A DNA stretch of 10,680 bases from the NCBI GenBank assembly GCA_001275005.1, contig JWZX01000395.1, forward strand, positions 1-10,680, in the 5' to 3' direction. The DNA comes from Chrysochromulina tobinii. Its lineage: Eukaryota; Haptophyta; Prymnesiales; Chrysochromulinaceae. The notes under the pieces are model-generated. The model was not told where the DNA came from and did not search any database. It was given only the letters and a program-made list of their open reading frames with translations. Below, one piece after another: positions 1 through 5,796 of the stretch (its first letter is position 1; the number at the start of each line of letters is the position of its first letter). A program made the translations under genes and the position numbers.

Positions 1-1
1 C

Positions 2-127
2 CCGCCGCCGCCGCACGGCCCGCCGCCGCCGCATGGGCCGCCGCCGCACGGGCTGCCGCCGCACGGCCCCTCCCCGCCGCATGGGCTGCCGCCGCCGCAC
101 GGCCCACCGCCGCATGGCCCGCCGCCT
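2..127 (+). repeat. CCG-rich repeat encoding Pro-Pro-Pro-His-Gly units
   Basis: About eight imperfect 12-18 bp units of (CCG)n-CAY-GGN, in frame with the downstream zinc-finger gene. They read as PPPHG or PPPPHG with occasional L or S replacing the first P of a unit. The unit number probably varies between alleles. The continuous open frame is the reason for treating the gene as running off the left edge. A polypyrimidine-like stretch ending in CAG at about 125-148 could instead be a splice acceptor, which would make part of this non-coding. Confidence 0.7.
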
Positions 128-1762
128 CTTCTACTCTCGAGAGAGGCAGGAAGGCGATCTCTGCCGATGGCGCCGCCTCCGCAGCCATCCAATCACGGCA
201 CTGAGTTTCCGCGTGACTATGACTTTCCCAGCACGCCACCAGAGCAAATGGCCCGAGCGCGAGGGGTCGATCCGATGCAGTTGACGCTGCCGTCGATGCT
301 GCCTCCTGTCCCTGGCCGGCCCCTTTGCAAGGACTTCCAAATCGGCCGATGCCGGCAGATGTTCAGATGCCGCTACTCGCACGCCATGCCCGAGGCCCTC
401 GTCGACAGACCCATCGGCGGCGACGTTGGCGAGCTGCGGACTGGCCCACCCGGGGGACCACCCGGGGGACCCGGGGGACCGCCCGGTCCGCCTGGGCCGC
501 CCGCCCCGCCCGCGGCATTCGGTGTCCTAGCGCCGCCATCGTTCTTCGTGAGCCCCGAGCCGATCATCATCCCGCTCACCACGACGCAGCGGTCGGGCAT
601 GTCACTCGACAAGCTGATCGAGATCCGTCGCACCTCGCGCGCCAAGATCGAGCTCAAGACGGAGCGTCCGGGGGGAGCGGGCTTAAGCTCATCTTCGATC
701 AAGATTAGCGGCTCGTTGCGCGCTGTCGAGCTCGCGATGCCGATGGTACAGTCCATGCTCGCCACTGCGGAGGAGACGTGGTCGCGCGCGCAGGCGCAGC
801 TCGCCGGCGGCGCACGCTCGAGTCGCACAAGCGACGAAGACGCGGCCGACGAAACGGACGAAACTTTGGATCGGGCGGCTGGTACGGACGGTGTGGAAGA
901 GGACGACGCGCCGACGGAGGAAGCGCATGCACCAGCGCAAGCACCAGCGAGGGACGCGCCGCACGCAGCGCCGGCACAGTCAAGGAGCGGGGCGTGGTTT
1001 TCAACGGTAGGCGAGGCGGTGACTTGGGGTCTTGAGGCAGCCCCGTACGATGGTGGAGCAACGCAGGCGCTTGACGCCGCCGCACCGTCGGATGAGCGCT
1101 GGGGCGCTCGTAACGGCGTGGCTTCAATTGCTTGCAAGTTGGGAGCTATGAAATTGAGGCCACAGGAAGGCAGCGACCCCAGCGTGCCCGCCTCTGCAAT
1201 CGCTGACGTGGCCTCCTCGCCCGCGTCGGCAGCGGCGACTATGTTGCCTCAACATCCGCGTCGGCGCAACATGCCATGCCCGTGCGGCAGCGGCAAGCTC
1301 TACCGGCATTGCTGCGAGAAGGCGATTTCGAGGGAGCTCCTATCGGGTCTGCATGTGAGTCGCCAGGAGCCCTCCGAGGGAGGAGGCACCGGCGCCGGTG
1401 GGCGCGGTACCGGCAGTTCCGGCGGCGGCCGGGCTGGCGATGCGTCCCTAGCGGAGATAGTCGCGGCGGCGCCGTTCCCTCCACGGGCCGCACGCTGGGG
1501 CATCGGCGCGCCCATCGTGGCAATGCGCGACCGCGAGGGCATGGGCGGTGCCGGCGCGAGCGCGTGCGTGGTGTGTAACACGGCACCCACAGACCACGCG
1601 TTCGTGCCGTGCGGCCACCTGTGCTTATGCGTTGACTGCGGCGGCAACTACCTCTCCGCGCCGCAGGACCATCCGTGGAGGCTCTCTGGCTGCCCGGTAT
1701 GCTGCACAGCCTACCAGACGGTGATGCGCATCTACAAGGCAGGCGCGACCACCAGGACCTAG
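2..1762 (+). CDS. CCCH zinc finger / KH-like / SEC-C / RING protein, 5'-partial; candidate RNA-binding E3 ubiquitin ligase
   Basis: The frame is open from the left edge (codons start at base 2) to a TAG at 1760-1762. The ATG at 167 gives 531 residues, but its context is weak (C at -3) and the in-frame Pro/His/Gly codons upstream suggest the true start lies outside the window. Counting from that ATG: a CCCH finger C54-x7-C62-x5-C68-x3-H72; a Gly-Pro run at 93-115; a KH-like fold at about 130-198 (the stretch LIEIRRTSRAKIEL fits the KH helix-strand core, but the GxxG loop is not canonical); a low-complexity acidic/Ala linker; a SEC-C zinc motif at 370-383 (PCPCGSGKLYRHCC); and a C-terminal C3HC4 RING (C467, C470, C482, H484, C488, C491, C509, C512). 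KH plus RING is known from MEX-3 proteins and CCCH plus RING from Unkempt-type proteins, so ubiquitin ligation on RNA-bound targets is inferred. Domain calls are by motif; the KH call is least certain. Confidence 0.78.
   Translation, partial: PPPPHGPPPPHGPPPHGLPPHGPSPPHGLPPPHGPPPHGPPPLLLSREAGRRSLPMAPPPQPSNHGTEFPRDYDFPSTPPEQMARARGVDPMQLTLPSMLPPVPGRPLCKDFQIGRCRQMFRCRYSHAMPEALVDRPIGGDVGELRTGPPGGPPGGPGGPPGPPGPPAPPAAFGVLAPPSFFVSPEPIIIPLTTTQRSGMSLDKLIEIRRTSRAKIELKTERPGGAGLSSSSIKISGSLRAVELAMPMVQSMLATAEETWSRAQAQLAGGARSSRTSDEDAADETDETLDRAAGTDGVEEDDAPTEEAHAPAQAPARDAPHAAPAQSRSGAWFSTVGEAVTWGLEAAPYDGGATQALDAAAPSDERWGARNGVASIACKLGAMKLRPQEGSDPSVPASAIADVASSPASAAATMLPQHPRRRNMPCPCGSGKLYRHCCEKAISRELLSGLHVSRQEPSEGGGTGAGGRGTGSSGGGRAGDASLAEIVAAAPFPPRAARWGIGAPIVAMRDREGMGGAGASACVVCNTAPTDHAFVPCGHLCLCVDCGGNYLSAPQDHPWRLSGCPVCCTAYQTVMRIYKAGATTRT
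443..511 (+). repeat. Gly-Pro collagen-like low-complexity tract
   Basis: Residues 93-115 of the zinc-finger protein are almost only Gly and Pro, encoded by short GGACCACCCGGG-type repeats. It separates the CCCH finger from the KH-like region and is most simply a flexible linker. It is too short and irregular in triplet phase to be called a collagen helix. Confidence 0.7.
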
Positions 1763-2435
1763 GGCCTGACTGAGGTTGCTGGGGCAGAATGGGCTAGTTT
1801 GAGGGGCGGCGCCAGCAAACACAGGCGAGGGCGCCTCTGCCGGCTTCACGCGCGGGATTGGGATTGGTGGCGGGGTTAGGATGGAGCAGGTTGGCGACCG
1901 ACAACGCATGCCCTTGCCGGAAGCGAACACTGCCAGGTATGTGACCATGGGGCCAAGACAGACGATGGGAGAACAGGGTTACCCTACGGGGGTGGCTGGA
2001 GTGGCCGAGGAGCGTGGCAGGTGTTCAGCGGAGCGTTCGTGCTGCAGGCCGCAGGCGCGACGGTGCCTCAGTCATTTTACGGTAGGTCACAAGAGGGTGA
2101 TGTTGCAGGCGCGATGGCGCCTCTCTCCCATGTGGGCGCTCGGAAAGGATGGGGATCACGGAGGTCGGACCGGACCCGGGGACCGGACGCAGATGGGTAT
2201 TGGATGCATGTGGAGAGCGCGTAGGGTGGAGGACGGACGCACACGACGTTTCCCATTTTGCGAACGAGTGGTGGCGGTGTGTGTAGTTCGTAGTGGTGGC
2301 GCGTGGCGGTGTCCAGACAGGTTGGCCGATGGCCATTTATGATTAGCTGAAACCTCAATCTTCCTCTAAGCACTCCTGTCGTGGACACTCCTGAGGAACC
2401 AAATGAAAAATAATCCAGTTTGCAACCAAAATAAT
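1763..2435. other. Intergenic region, no supported gene
   Basis: This holds the 3' flank of the zinc-finger gene and then spacer DNA. Open frames here (for example 1881-2342 on the + strand) have no recognisable domain, biased low-complexity composition and overlapping open frames on both strands, so none is called. A small imperfect direct repeat is visible (GCAGGCGCGACGGTGCCTC near 2048 and GCAGGCGCGATGGCGCCTC near 2106). A short palindrome AGGGTTACCCT lies at 1975-1985. Base composition becomes AT-richer after about 2340. Confidence 0.5.
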
Positions 2436-2511
2436 CCAGAAAAAGTTATTTTCGTAGGGGCATCAATCTAGTCATCCGGACGTCCAGGAAAAGTTATTTT
2501 CGAGGGGCATC
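2436..2511. repeat. 28-bp direct repeat upstream of the first lumen-protein gene
   Basis: Two near-identical copies of about 28 bp start at 2436 and 2484. Each reads CCAG(A/G)AAAAGTTATTTTCG, an optional T, then AGGGGCATC, and the starts are 48 bp apart. They lie 100-170 bp upstream of the ATG at 2607. The AT-rich AAAAGTTATTTT core stands out from the GC-rich surroundings. I do not see these copies upstream of the second paralogue, so they are either gene-specific regulatory sites or a local duplication. Confidence 0.7.
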
Positions 2512-2515
2512 GAAT

Positions 2516-2606
2516 GGGCGATTCTCGCGCCTTGAGGGCGTTTCTCGCGCGTTGAGGTGTGGAACGGACAAGTTACGCTTTCGCGCATCGAAATCGCGAG
2601 AAGACC
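2516..2606 (+). promoter_or_regulatory. Putative promoter / 5' UTR of first lumen-protein gene with twin 20-bp elements
   Basis: Two tandem 20-bp copies sit at 2516-2535 and 2536-2555 (consensus gggcgtttctcgcgccttga), followed by GGTGTGGAA and then TTTCGCGC at 2579-2586. The same order, twin 20-mers then GGTGTGGA then TTTCGCGC, recurs before the second paralogue at 3993-4051. Conservation of non-coding sequence between paralogues suggests a core promoter or transcription start region. TTTCGCGC matches the E2F-type consensus TTTSGCGC, but that assignment is only a motif match. No TATA box is seen. Confidence 0.55.
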
Positions 2607-3347
2607 ATGCTCAGGATCGTCGTCGCTGCGTCGCTCATTGCATCTGGCGATGCGCTCAACGTGCCTGTCGCGGGCATGTCTCGTCGTGCGGCCTTTGCCA
2701 AGGCCGCCGCGCTGATCCCGCTCGTGCCTCTCGCCGCGTTCGCCGAGCTCAAGCAGGCGTCAGATGCGGATGTCTACGCACGCGCAGACGCGGGCAAGCT
2801 CAACGCAGCCCGCGTCATCGAGCGTGCCAAGGCAGGCAAGCTCGTCAATGGCGCAAGCGCCACCTGCGACGAGCTCGCCGACATCCTCGCGATCGACCGC
2901 CGTGCTTTCCAGTTCGAGAAGGACAAGCTGGCCTCGATGCCCAATGACTCCCCACAGAGGCAGACCGTCGCGAACGCCCAGAAGGCGATCGGGGTCCAGA
3001 TCAAGAAGATTAAGGACCTCGAGAAGACCAAGTCGTGCCCGGGGCTGAAGCAGGCGTCAGACGAGGAGGTCTACGAGCGTGCGGACGCGAACAAGCTCGG
3101 CTACGCCCGCGTCATCGAGCGTGCCAAGGCGGGCAAGCTCGTCGATGGCTCGAGCGCCACCTGCTCCGAGCTGGAGAAGATTATCCGCGTCGACAAGGAG
3201 GCCGTCCTGTTCGAGAAGGACAAGCTCGAGGCCATGCCTAACGACCCCGCGCAGAAGAAGATCGTCGCGGACGCCGAGAAGGCCATCGAGGCCCAGATCG
3301 TCAAGCTCAACAACAAGCGCAAGGAGAAAAAGTGCACAGTTAAGTAA
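2607..3347 (+). CDS. Predicted thylakoid-lumen two-repeat helical protein, paralogue 1
   Basis: 246 residues. The ATG at 2607 (context GACC) is chosen over the in-frame ATG at 2559 because it starts exactly where the paralogue starts and opens a signal peptide. The leader MLRIVVAASLIASGDA looks like an ER signal. A very short transit stretch follows, then MSRRAAF and a hydrophobic run ending AAFA at residue 46, which fits a twin-arginine thylakoid signal. The mature part is two tandem repeats (47-146 and 147-246), each starting LKQASD, predicted mainly helical. Cysteines C87/C144 and C186/C243 are each 57 residues apart, suggesting one disulfide per repeat. I do not recognise the family. Small helical lumen proteins of photosystem II (PsbQ-, Psb27- or Psb31-like) are possible relatives but unproven. 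It is the upstream member of a tandem pair; the stop codon overlaps a possible splice donor. Confidence 0.88.
   Translation: MLRIVVAASLIASGDALNVPVAGMSRRAAFAKAAALIPLVPLAAFAELKQASDADVYARADAGKLNAARVIERAKAGKLVNGASATCDELADILAIDRRAFQFEKDKLASMPNDSPQRQTVANAQKAIGVQIKKIKDLEKTKSCPGLKQASDEEVYERADANKLGYARVIERAKAGKLVDGSSATCSELEKIIRVDKEAVLFEKDKLEAMPNDPAQKKIVADAEKAIEAQIVKLNNKRKEKKCTVK
2745..3344 (+). repeat. Internal tandem duplication in lumen protein 1
   Basis: Two ~300-bp coding units (2745-3044 and 3045-3344) encode homologous ~98-100 residue domains. Shared landmarks in order are LKQASD, VY.RAD, KL..ARVIERAKAGKLV.G, AT-C, FEKDKL, MPND, a KAI..QI helix and a final K-C. The second unit is much closer to the second unit of the paralogue than to the first unit of its own gene, so the domain duplication predates the gene duplication. 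Confidence 0.88.
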
Positions 3348-3421
3348 GTAACATTAACATTAAGTAGTAAGTGAAAATCGCCTCGAAAAAAGCGTACACG
3401 TGGCGAGGGGGTTACCCCCAG
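3344..3421 (+). other. Possible 78-nt intron overlapping the stop codon of lumen protein 1
   Basis: GTAAGT, a perfect donor consensus, lies at 3344-3349 and covers the TAA stop at 3345-3347. An acceptor-like TTACCCCCAG ends at 3421. The interval is 78 nt, divisible by three. Removal would keep the frame and extend the protein to a TGA at 3516-3518, with a tail containing EEKKCN, very close to the KEKKCN end of the paralogue. This is inferred from sequence alone; without transcripts the unspliced stop remains the default. Confidence 0.3.
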
Positions 3422-3570
3422 GCATACTAAGAGTGCACGGTGTGAGGAGACTGAGGAGAAGAAGTGCAACTGTGAACTGACTCTGAGGCTGCCCCTGACA
3501 TGGATTCCAGGATTGTGACCGCAAGTGATCCACAAGAACGATCACATCAGACGGAGAGTCGAGAAAGTCA

Positions 3571-3610
3571 GAGAGGCAGTGGAATATCGCTCGTCTTGAC
3601 ACATCTCATA
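3571..3610 (+). repeat. 3' flank element shared by the two lumen-protein genes
   Basis: The stretch GAGAGGCAGTGGAATATCGC and the following CTCGTCTTGACACATCTCATA resembles 4866-4902 after the second paralogue (GAGAGCGGAGTATCGCTCGT, then CGTGACACAGATCTCATA). This marks the downstream end of the duplicated gene unit and may carry 3' end processing signals. No AATAAA signal is seen. Confidence 0.55.
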
Positions 3611-3992
3611 ATAACAACCCTTGCATCATTTTATTATTTTGATGTTGAACAGCGACACTGACTGCGGCCCCCCCCAAAATTGGCGGCCCCGCGGCCGCGC
3701 GCGCGCTTTCCCGCCTCCGGCTCCGCCTATCGCATTCTGCGCCGAGACGTGCAACTGGGGTCTGGGCTTCCGACGCCGATTGCGCGACGACGGCGGCATG
3801 GACGGCGGCCCCGGCTCGGAGTTCCGCCCGGCCCCGCCCCTCGGGCCGACGGCATGGAATGAGACCGTTGGACCTTCAGTACAAGATAAACGGGGGAGGG
3901 GACGCGATGCCGGTGGCAGCTCTGAGACACATTCGTCGGGGCAACGTCGGATTGATCCTCGCGCTTTGAGGGGCGACGTCGGGGTTTCGTTT
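3611..3992. other. Intergenic spacer between the lumen-protein paralogues
   Basis: About 380 bp of unshared sequence containing an eight-C run followed by AAAA near 3668, a GC-rich stretch at about 3680-3850 and a degenerate third copy of the promoter element (CCTCGCGCTTTGAGGGGCG near 3957). An open frame runs through it in phase with the second lumen-protein gene from an ATG at 3621. I do not treat it as coding, because it would place 151 low-complexity residues before an intact signal peptide. Confidence 0.5.
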
Positions 3993-4073
3993 GGGCGTTT
4001 CTCGCGCCTAGAGGGCGTTTCTCGCGCCTTGAGGTGTGGAAAGTTTCGCGCATCACTCTCGCAAGTGATCAAC
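3993..4073 (+). promoter_or_regulatory. Putative promoter / 5' UTR of second lumen-protein gene with twin 20-bp elements
   Basis: The 20-mer gggcgtttctcgcgcctaga at 3993-4012 is followed directly by gggcgtttctcgcgccttga at 4013-4032, then GGTGTGGA and TTTCGCGC at 4044-4051. This matches the arrangement before the first paralogue, with the ATG 41 bp after the second copy instead of 51 bp. A small perfect inverted repeat ATCACT / AGTGAT (4052-4057 and 4064-4069) sits just before the start codon and is absent from the first paralogue. Joint regulation of the two genes is inferred. Confidence 0.55.
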
Positions 4074-4811
4074 ATGCTCTACAAGCTCATCGTCGCTGCC
4101 GCGCTCATTGCATCTGGCGATGCGCTCAACGTGCCTGTCGCGGGCATGTCTCGTCGTGCGGCCTTTGCCAAGGCCGCCGCGCTGATCCCGCTCGTGCCTC
4201 TCGCCGCGTTCGCCGAGCTCAAGCAGGCGTCAGATGCTGAGGTCTACGGACGCGCAGACGCGGGCAAGCTCAGCGCCGCCCGCGTCATCGAGCGTGCCAA
4301 GGCGGGCAAGCTCGTCGATGGCTCGAGCTCCAACTGCCAAGAACTCGCCGACATCATCGCGGTCGACCGCCGTGCTGTCCAGTTTGAGAAGGACAAGCTG
4401 TCCTCGATGCCCGATGACCCCGCGCAGAAGAAGGTCGTCTCGGACGCCGAGAAGGCGATCGAGGCCCAGATCAAGAAGCTGGAGGGCCTCGAGAAGTCCA
4501 AGTCATGCGCGGGGCTGAAGCAGGCGTCAGACGCGGAGGTCTACGAGCGTGCGGACGACAACAAGCTCGGCTACGCCCGCGTCATCGAGCGTGCCAAGGC
4601 GGGCAAGCTCGTCGATGGCTCGGGCGCCACCTGCTCCGAGCTGGAGAAGATTATCCGCGTCGACAAGGAGGCCGTCCTGTTCGAGAAGGACAAGCTCGAG
4701 GCCATGCCCAACGACCCCGAGCAGAAGAAGATCGTCGCGGACGCCGAGAAGGCCATCGAGGCCCAGATTGTCAAGCTCAACAACAAGCGCAAGGAGAAGA
4801 AGTGCAACTGA
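4074..4811 (+). CDS. Predicted thylakoid-lumen two-repeat helical protein, paralogue 2
   Basis: 245 residues. The ATG at 4074 starts the signal peptide (MLYKLIVAAALIASGDA) and aligns with the start of paralogue 1. The rest of the leader, including MSRRAAF and the cleavage-like AAFA at residue 47, is identical to paralogue 1. The mature protein has two repeats (48-147 and 148-245) with cysteines C88/C145 and C187/C244, again 57 apart. It ends KKCN, shorter than the first protein. Repeat two is about 97% identical at DNA level to that of paralogue 1 by my eye count (about 8 differences in 290 bp), while repeat one is visibly more divergent. Function unknown; a soluble lumen protein, possibly associated with photosystem II, is inferred only from the leader and helical character. 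Confidence 0.88.
   Translation: MLYKLIVAAALIASGDALNVPVAGMSRRAAFAKAAALIPLVPLAAFAELKQASDAEVYGRADAGKLSAARVIERAKAGKLVDGSSSNCQELADIIAVDRRAVQFEKDKLSSMPDDPAQKKVVSDAEKAIEAQIKKLEGLEKSKSCAGLKQASDAEVYERADDNKLGYARVIERAKAGKLVDGSGATCSELEKIIRVDKEAVLFEKDKLEAMPNDPEQKKIVADAEKAIEAQIVKLNNKRKEKKCN
4215..4808 (+). repeat. Internal tandem duplication in lumen protein 2
   Basis: Coding units at 4215-4514 and 4515-4808 encode the two homologous domains. Landmarks are as in paralogue 1: LKQASDAEVY, ARVIERAKAGKLVDG, FEKDKL, and a lysine-rich helix before the last cysteine. Aligned positions in the two genes differ by a constant 1470 bp through most of the coding region, so there are no indels between the mature parts before the C-terminus. 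Confidence 0.88.
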
Positions 4812-4829
4812 GGCGTGGGGCGCATGCTG

Positions 4830-4852
4830 CCCTCATATTACCCTCATATTTA
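4830..4852. repeat. Short tandem repeat in the 3' flank of lumen protein 2
   Basis: CCCTCATATTA at 4830-4840 is followed directly by CCCTCATATTTA at 4841-4852. It lies 20 bp after the stop codon, so it is probably in the 3' UTR. Confidence 0.6.
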
Positions 4853-4886
4853 TTGTGACGAAACAGAGAGCGGAGTATCGCTCGTC

Positions 4887-4916
4887 GTGACACAGATCTC
4901 ATATTGGTTGTGTCAC
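4887..4916 (+). repeat. Perfect 8-bp inverted repeat (hairpin) in the 3' flank of lumen protein 2
   Basis: GTGACACA at 4887-4894 and TGTGTCAC at 4909-4916 are exact reverse complements around a 14-nt loop. The left arm lies inside the 3' element shared with the first paralogue, where it is altered (TTGACACA) and the right arm is missing. It may be an mRNA 3' stem-loop or chance. Confidence 0.5.
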
Positions 4917-5037
4917 TCAGCTGCCGGTCTCAACTGAGGGTTGCCGCATGCATCTAACACTCGTTGGAGGGTGAGCGTTGGTCTGCGTTCCATGCCGGAC
5001 TGTCCCGCATGATGGCCTGGTCAGGCGATAAGGGTTC

Positions 5038-5179
5038 AAAATTCTTATTTAGTATATAATTATTTGGCACCAGGTCGCCATGCTACACCTTTACGGTCCT
5101 TCACAGTTTAGAAATCTTATTTAGTATATAATTATTTGGTGCCAGGTCGCCTACACCTTTACGGTCCTTCACAGTTTAG
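5038..5179. repeat. Tandem duplication of a ~70-bp AT-rich unit
   Basis: Unit 1 (5038-5111, 74 bp) and unit 2 (5112-5179, 68 bp) both contain CTTATTTAGTATATAATTAT, then a GGTCGCC block, and end TTTACGGTCCTTCACAGTTTAG. Unit 2 lacks two bases near its start and the ATGC after GGTCGCC. The other visible difference is TTGGCACCAGG in unit 1 against TTGGTGCCAGG in unit 2. The AT-rich core contrasts with the GC-rich window. It contains no gene; it could be a fragment of a mobile element or a simple local duplication. Confidence 0.85.
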
Positions 5180-5796
5180 TACCACCAGAGGCCTCAGGCA
5201 CGTGCCCCTGGCAACGACCTTCCGTTAGCTGGAAATGCGCCACCCGACGCCGTTCGAGACGCCGTGCCGAGGAGCCGAGCGGCTCAGGGGAAAGGACAGC
5301 CAGTAAGAGTGCGCGCAATTCAGCTGCCGAACCCCTTCAATCGAGCTTCTTCAAGCTTCTTCAAGAGCACCTTGGCCTTTCGAGCAAAAGGGTTCGAGCA
5401 TGTTCCGGGTTGCTCCGATCGAGCACCCGTTTCGCGGCGTCTTGGGAGCCCAGAATCGGCACGAGATCGGGTTTCGCGCCAAACGTCTTACCAAACGTCT
5501 CCGAGAACTGGTGAGAAGGCTTGAGGTTGGTGCGCAGCTCGAAGCTCAGAGGCTGGAAAAAGTCAAGGGGGAAAAAGTCGATGTCCTGCCTCCAGTCCTG
5601 CCTCCAGTCCTGCGGTTGATCGCTCACTCACGTTGTGTACTTGTGTTGAACAGCAGGAGCACACGCGTACTGCCGTTGTGCTGACACGCATCGTATACCA
5701 GGACGGCGCGTCGTTCTGATGTTATTCACAGCGCAGAGCACCCAGACATTGAGCGCGGGGGGACCGCGACGAAACTGATTGACTGACTGACCCTGA
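5180..5796. other. Intergenic region, no firm gene
   Basis: The stretch holds a perfect 10-bp palindrome GGCACGTGCC (5197-5206) containing a G-box/E-box CACGTG core, a tandem AGCTTCTTCA near 5344-5364, and a tandem 12-mer CTGCCTCCAGTC near 5586-5609. A possible minus-strand exon relic is listed separately. Small open frames occur in several phases on both strands with no recognisable domains. Confidence 0.45.
5320..5627 (-). pseudogene. Possible minus-strand exon or gene relic with a frame break
   Basis: On the minus strand, 5627 down to about 5404 reads as protein-like sequence with mixed composition: a tandem DWRQ, then DFFPLDFF, FSETFGKTFGAKPDLVPILG and AAKRVLD. This frame soon meets a TGA at 5361-5363. 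A different frame just downstream reads ARKAKVLLKKLEEARLKGF and stops at 5320-5322, as if one indel near the CCCTTTT run (about 5385-5395) had broken a gene. The upstream edge has a TGA at 5628-5630 and a splice-acceptor-like CCGCAG before the coding-like part. No family is recognised and no start codon ATG is present, so this is only a candidate. Confidence 0.22.

Larger units (their letters stand above)
2516..4902 (+). repeat. Tandem gene duplication covering promoter, gene and part of the 3' flank
   Basis: Unit 1 runs about 2516-3610 and unit 2 about 3993-4902, in direct orientation. Similar sequence includes the twin 20-bp promoter elements, the entire coding region and a 3' flank element. 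Between the stop codon and the 3' element, unit 1 has about 100-150 bp more than unit 2. A 136-bp block of the leader (2632-2767 against 4102-4237) is identical, pointing to a recent duplication or to gene conversion. Confidence 0.82.

Noticed and set aside
443-511. Collagen domain
   Set aside because: The Gly-Pro run is short and the Gly-x-y phase is broken; a flexible linker is more likely.
373-1137. Minus-strand open frame opposite the zinc-finger gene
   Set aside because: It has Ser/Ala-rich composition and no domains, and the plus strand carries complete zinc-binding motifs.
1881-2342. 153-codon open frame in the spacer after the zinc-finger gene
   Set aside because: No domain, Arg/Gly/Cys-biased composition, and overlapping open frames on both strands; typical chance frame in GC-rich DNA.
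1975-3419. Palindromes AGGGTTACCCT (1975-1985) and GGGGGTTACCCCC (3407-3419) as related sites or telomere-like sequence
   Set aside because: They share only GGGTTACCC, with no flanking similarity; too short to support a call. The second may simply be part of the putative acceptor region.
3621-4073. In-frame N-terminal extension of the second lumen protein (ATG at 3621)
   Set aside because: It would bury the signal peptide behind 151 low-complexity residues and run through the shared promoter elements; paralogue 1 has no equivalent.
5454-5465. AATCGGCACGAG resembles the end of a cDNA-cloning adapter
   Set aside because: It lacks the full EcoRI half-site sequence (one T missing) and is embedded in sequence that reads on smoothly both sides, so chance is the simpler explanation.
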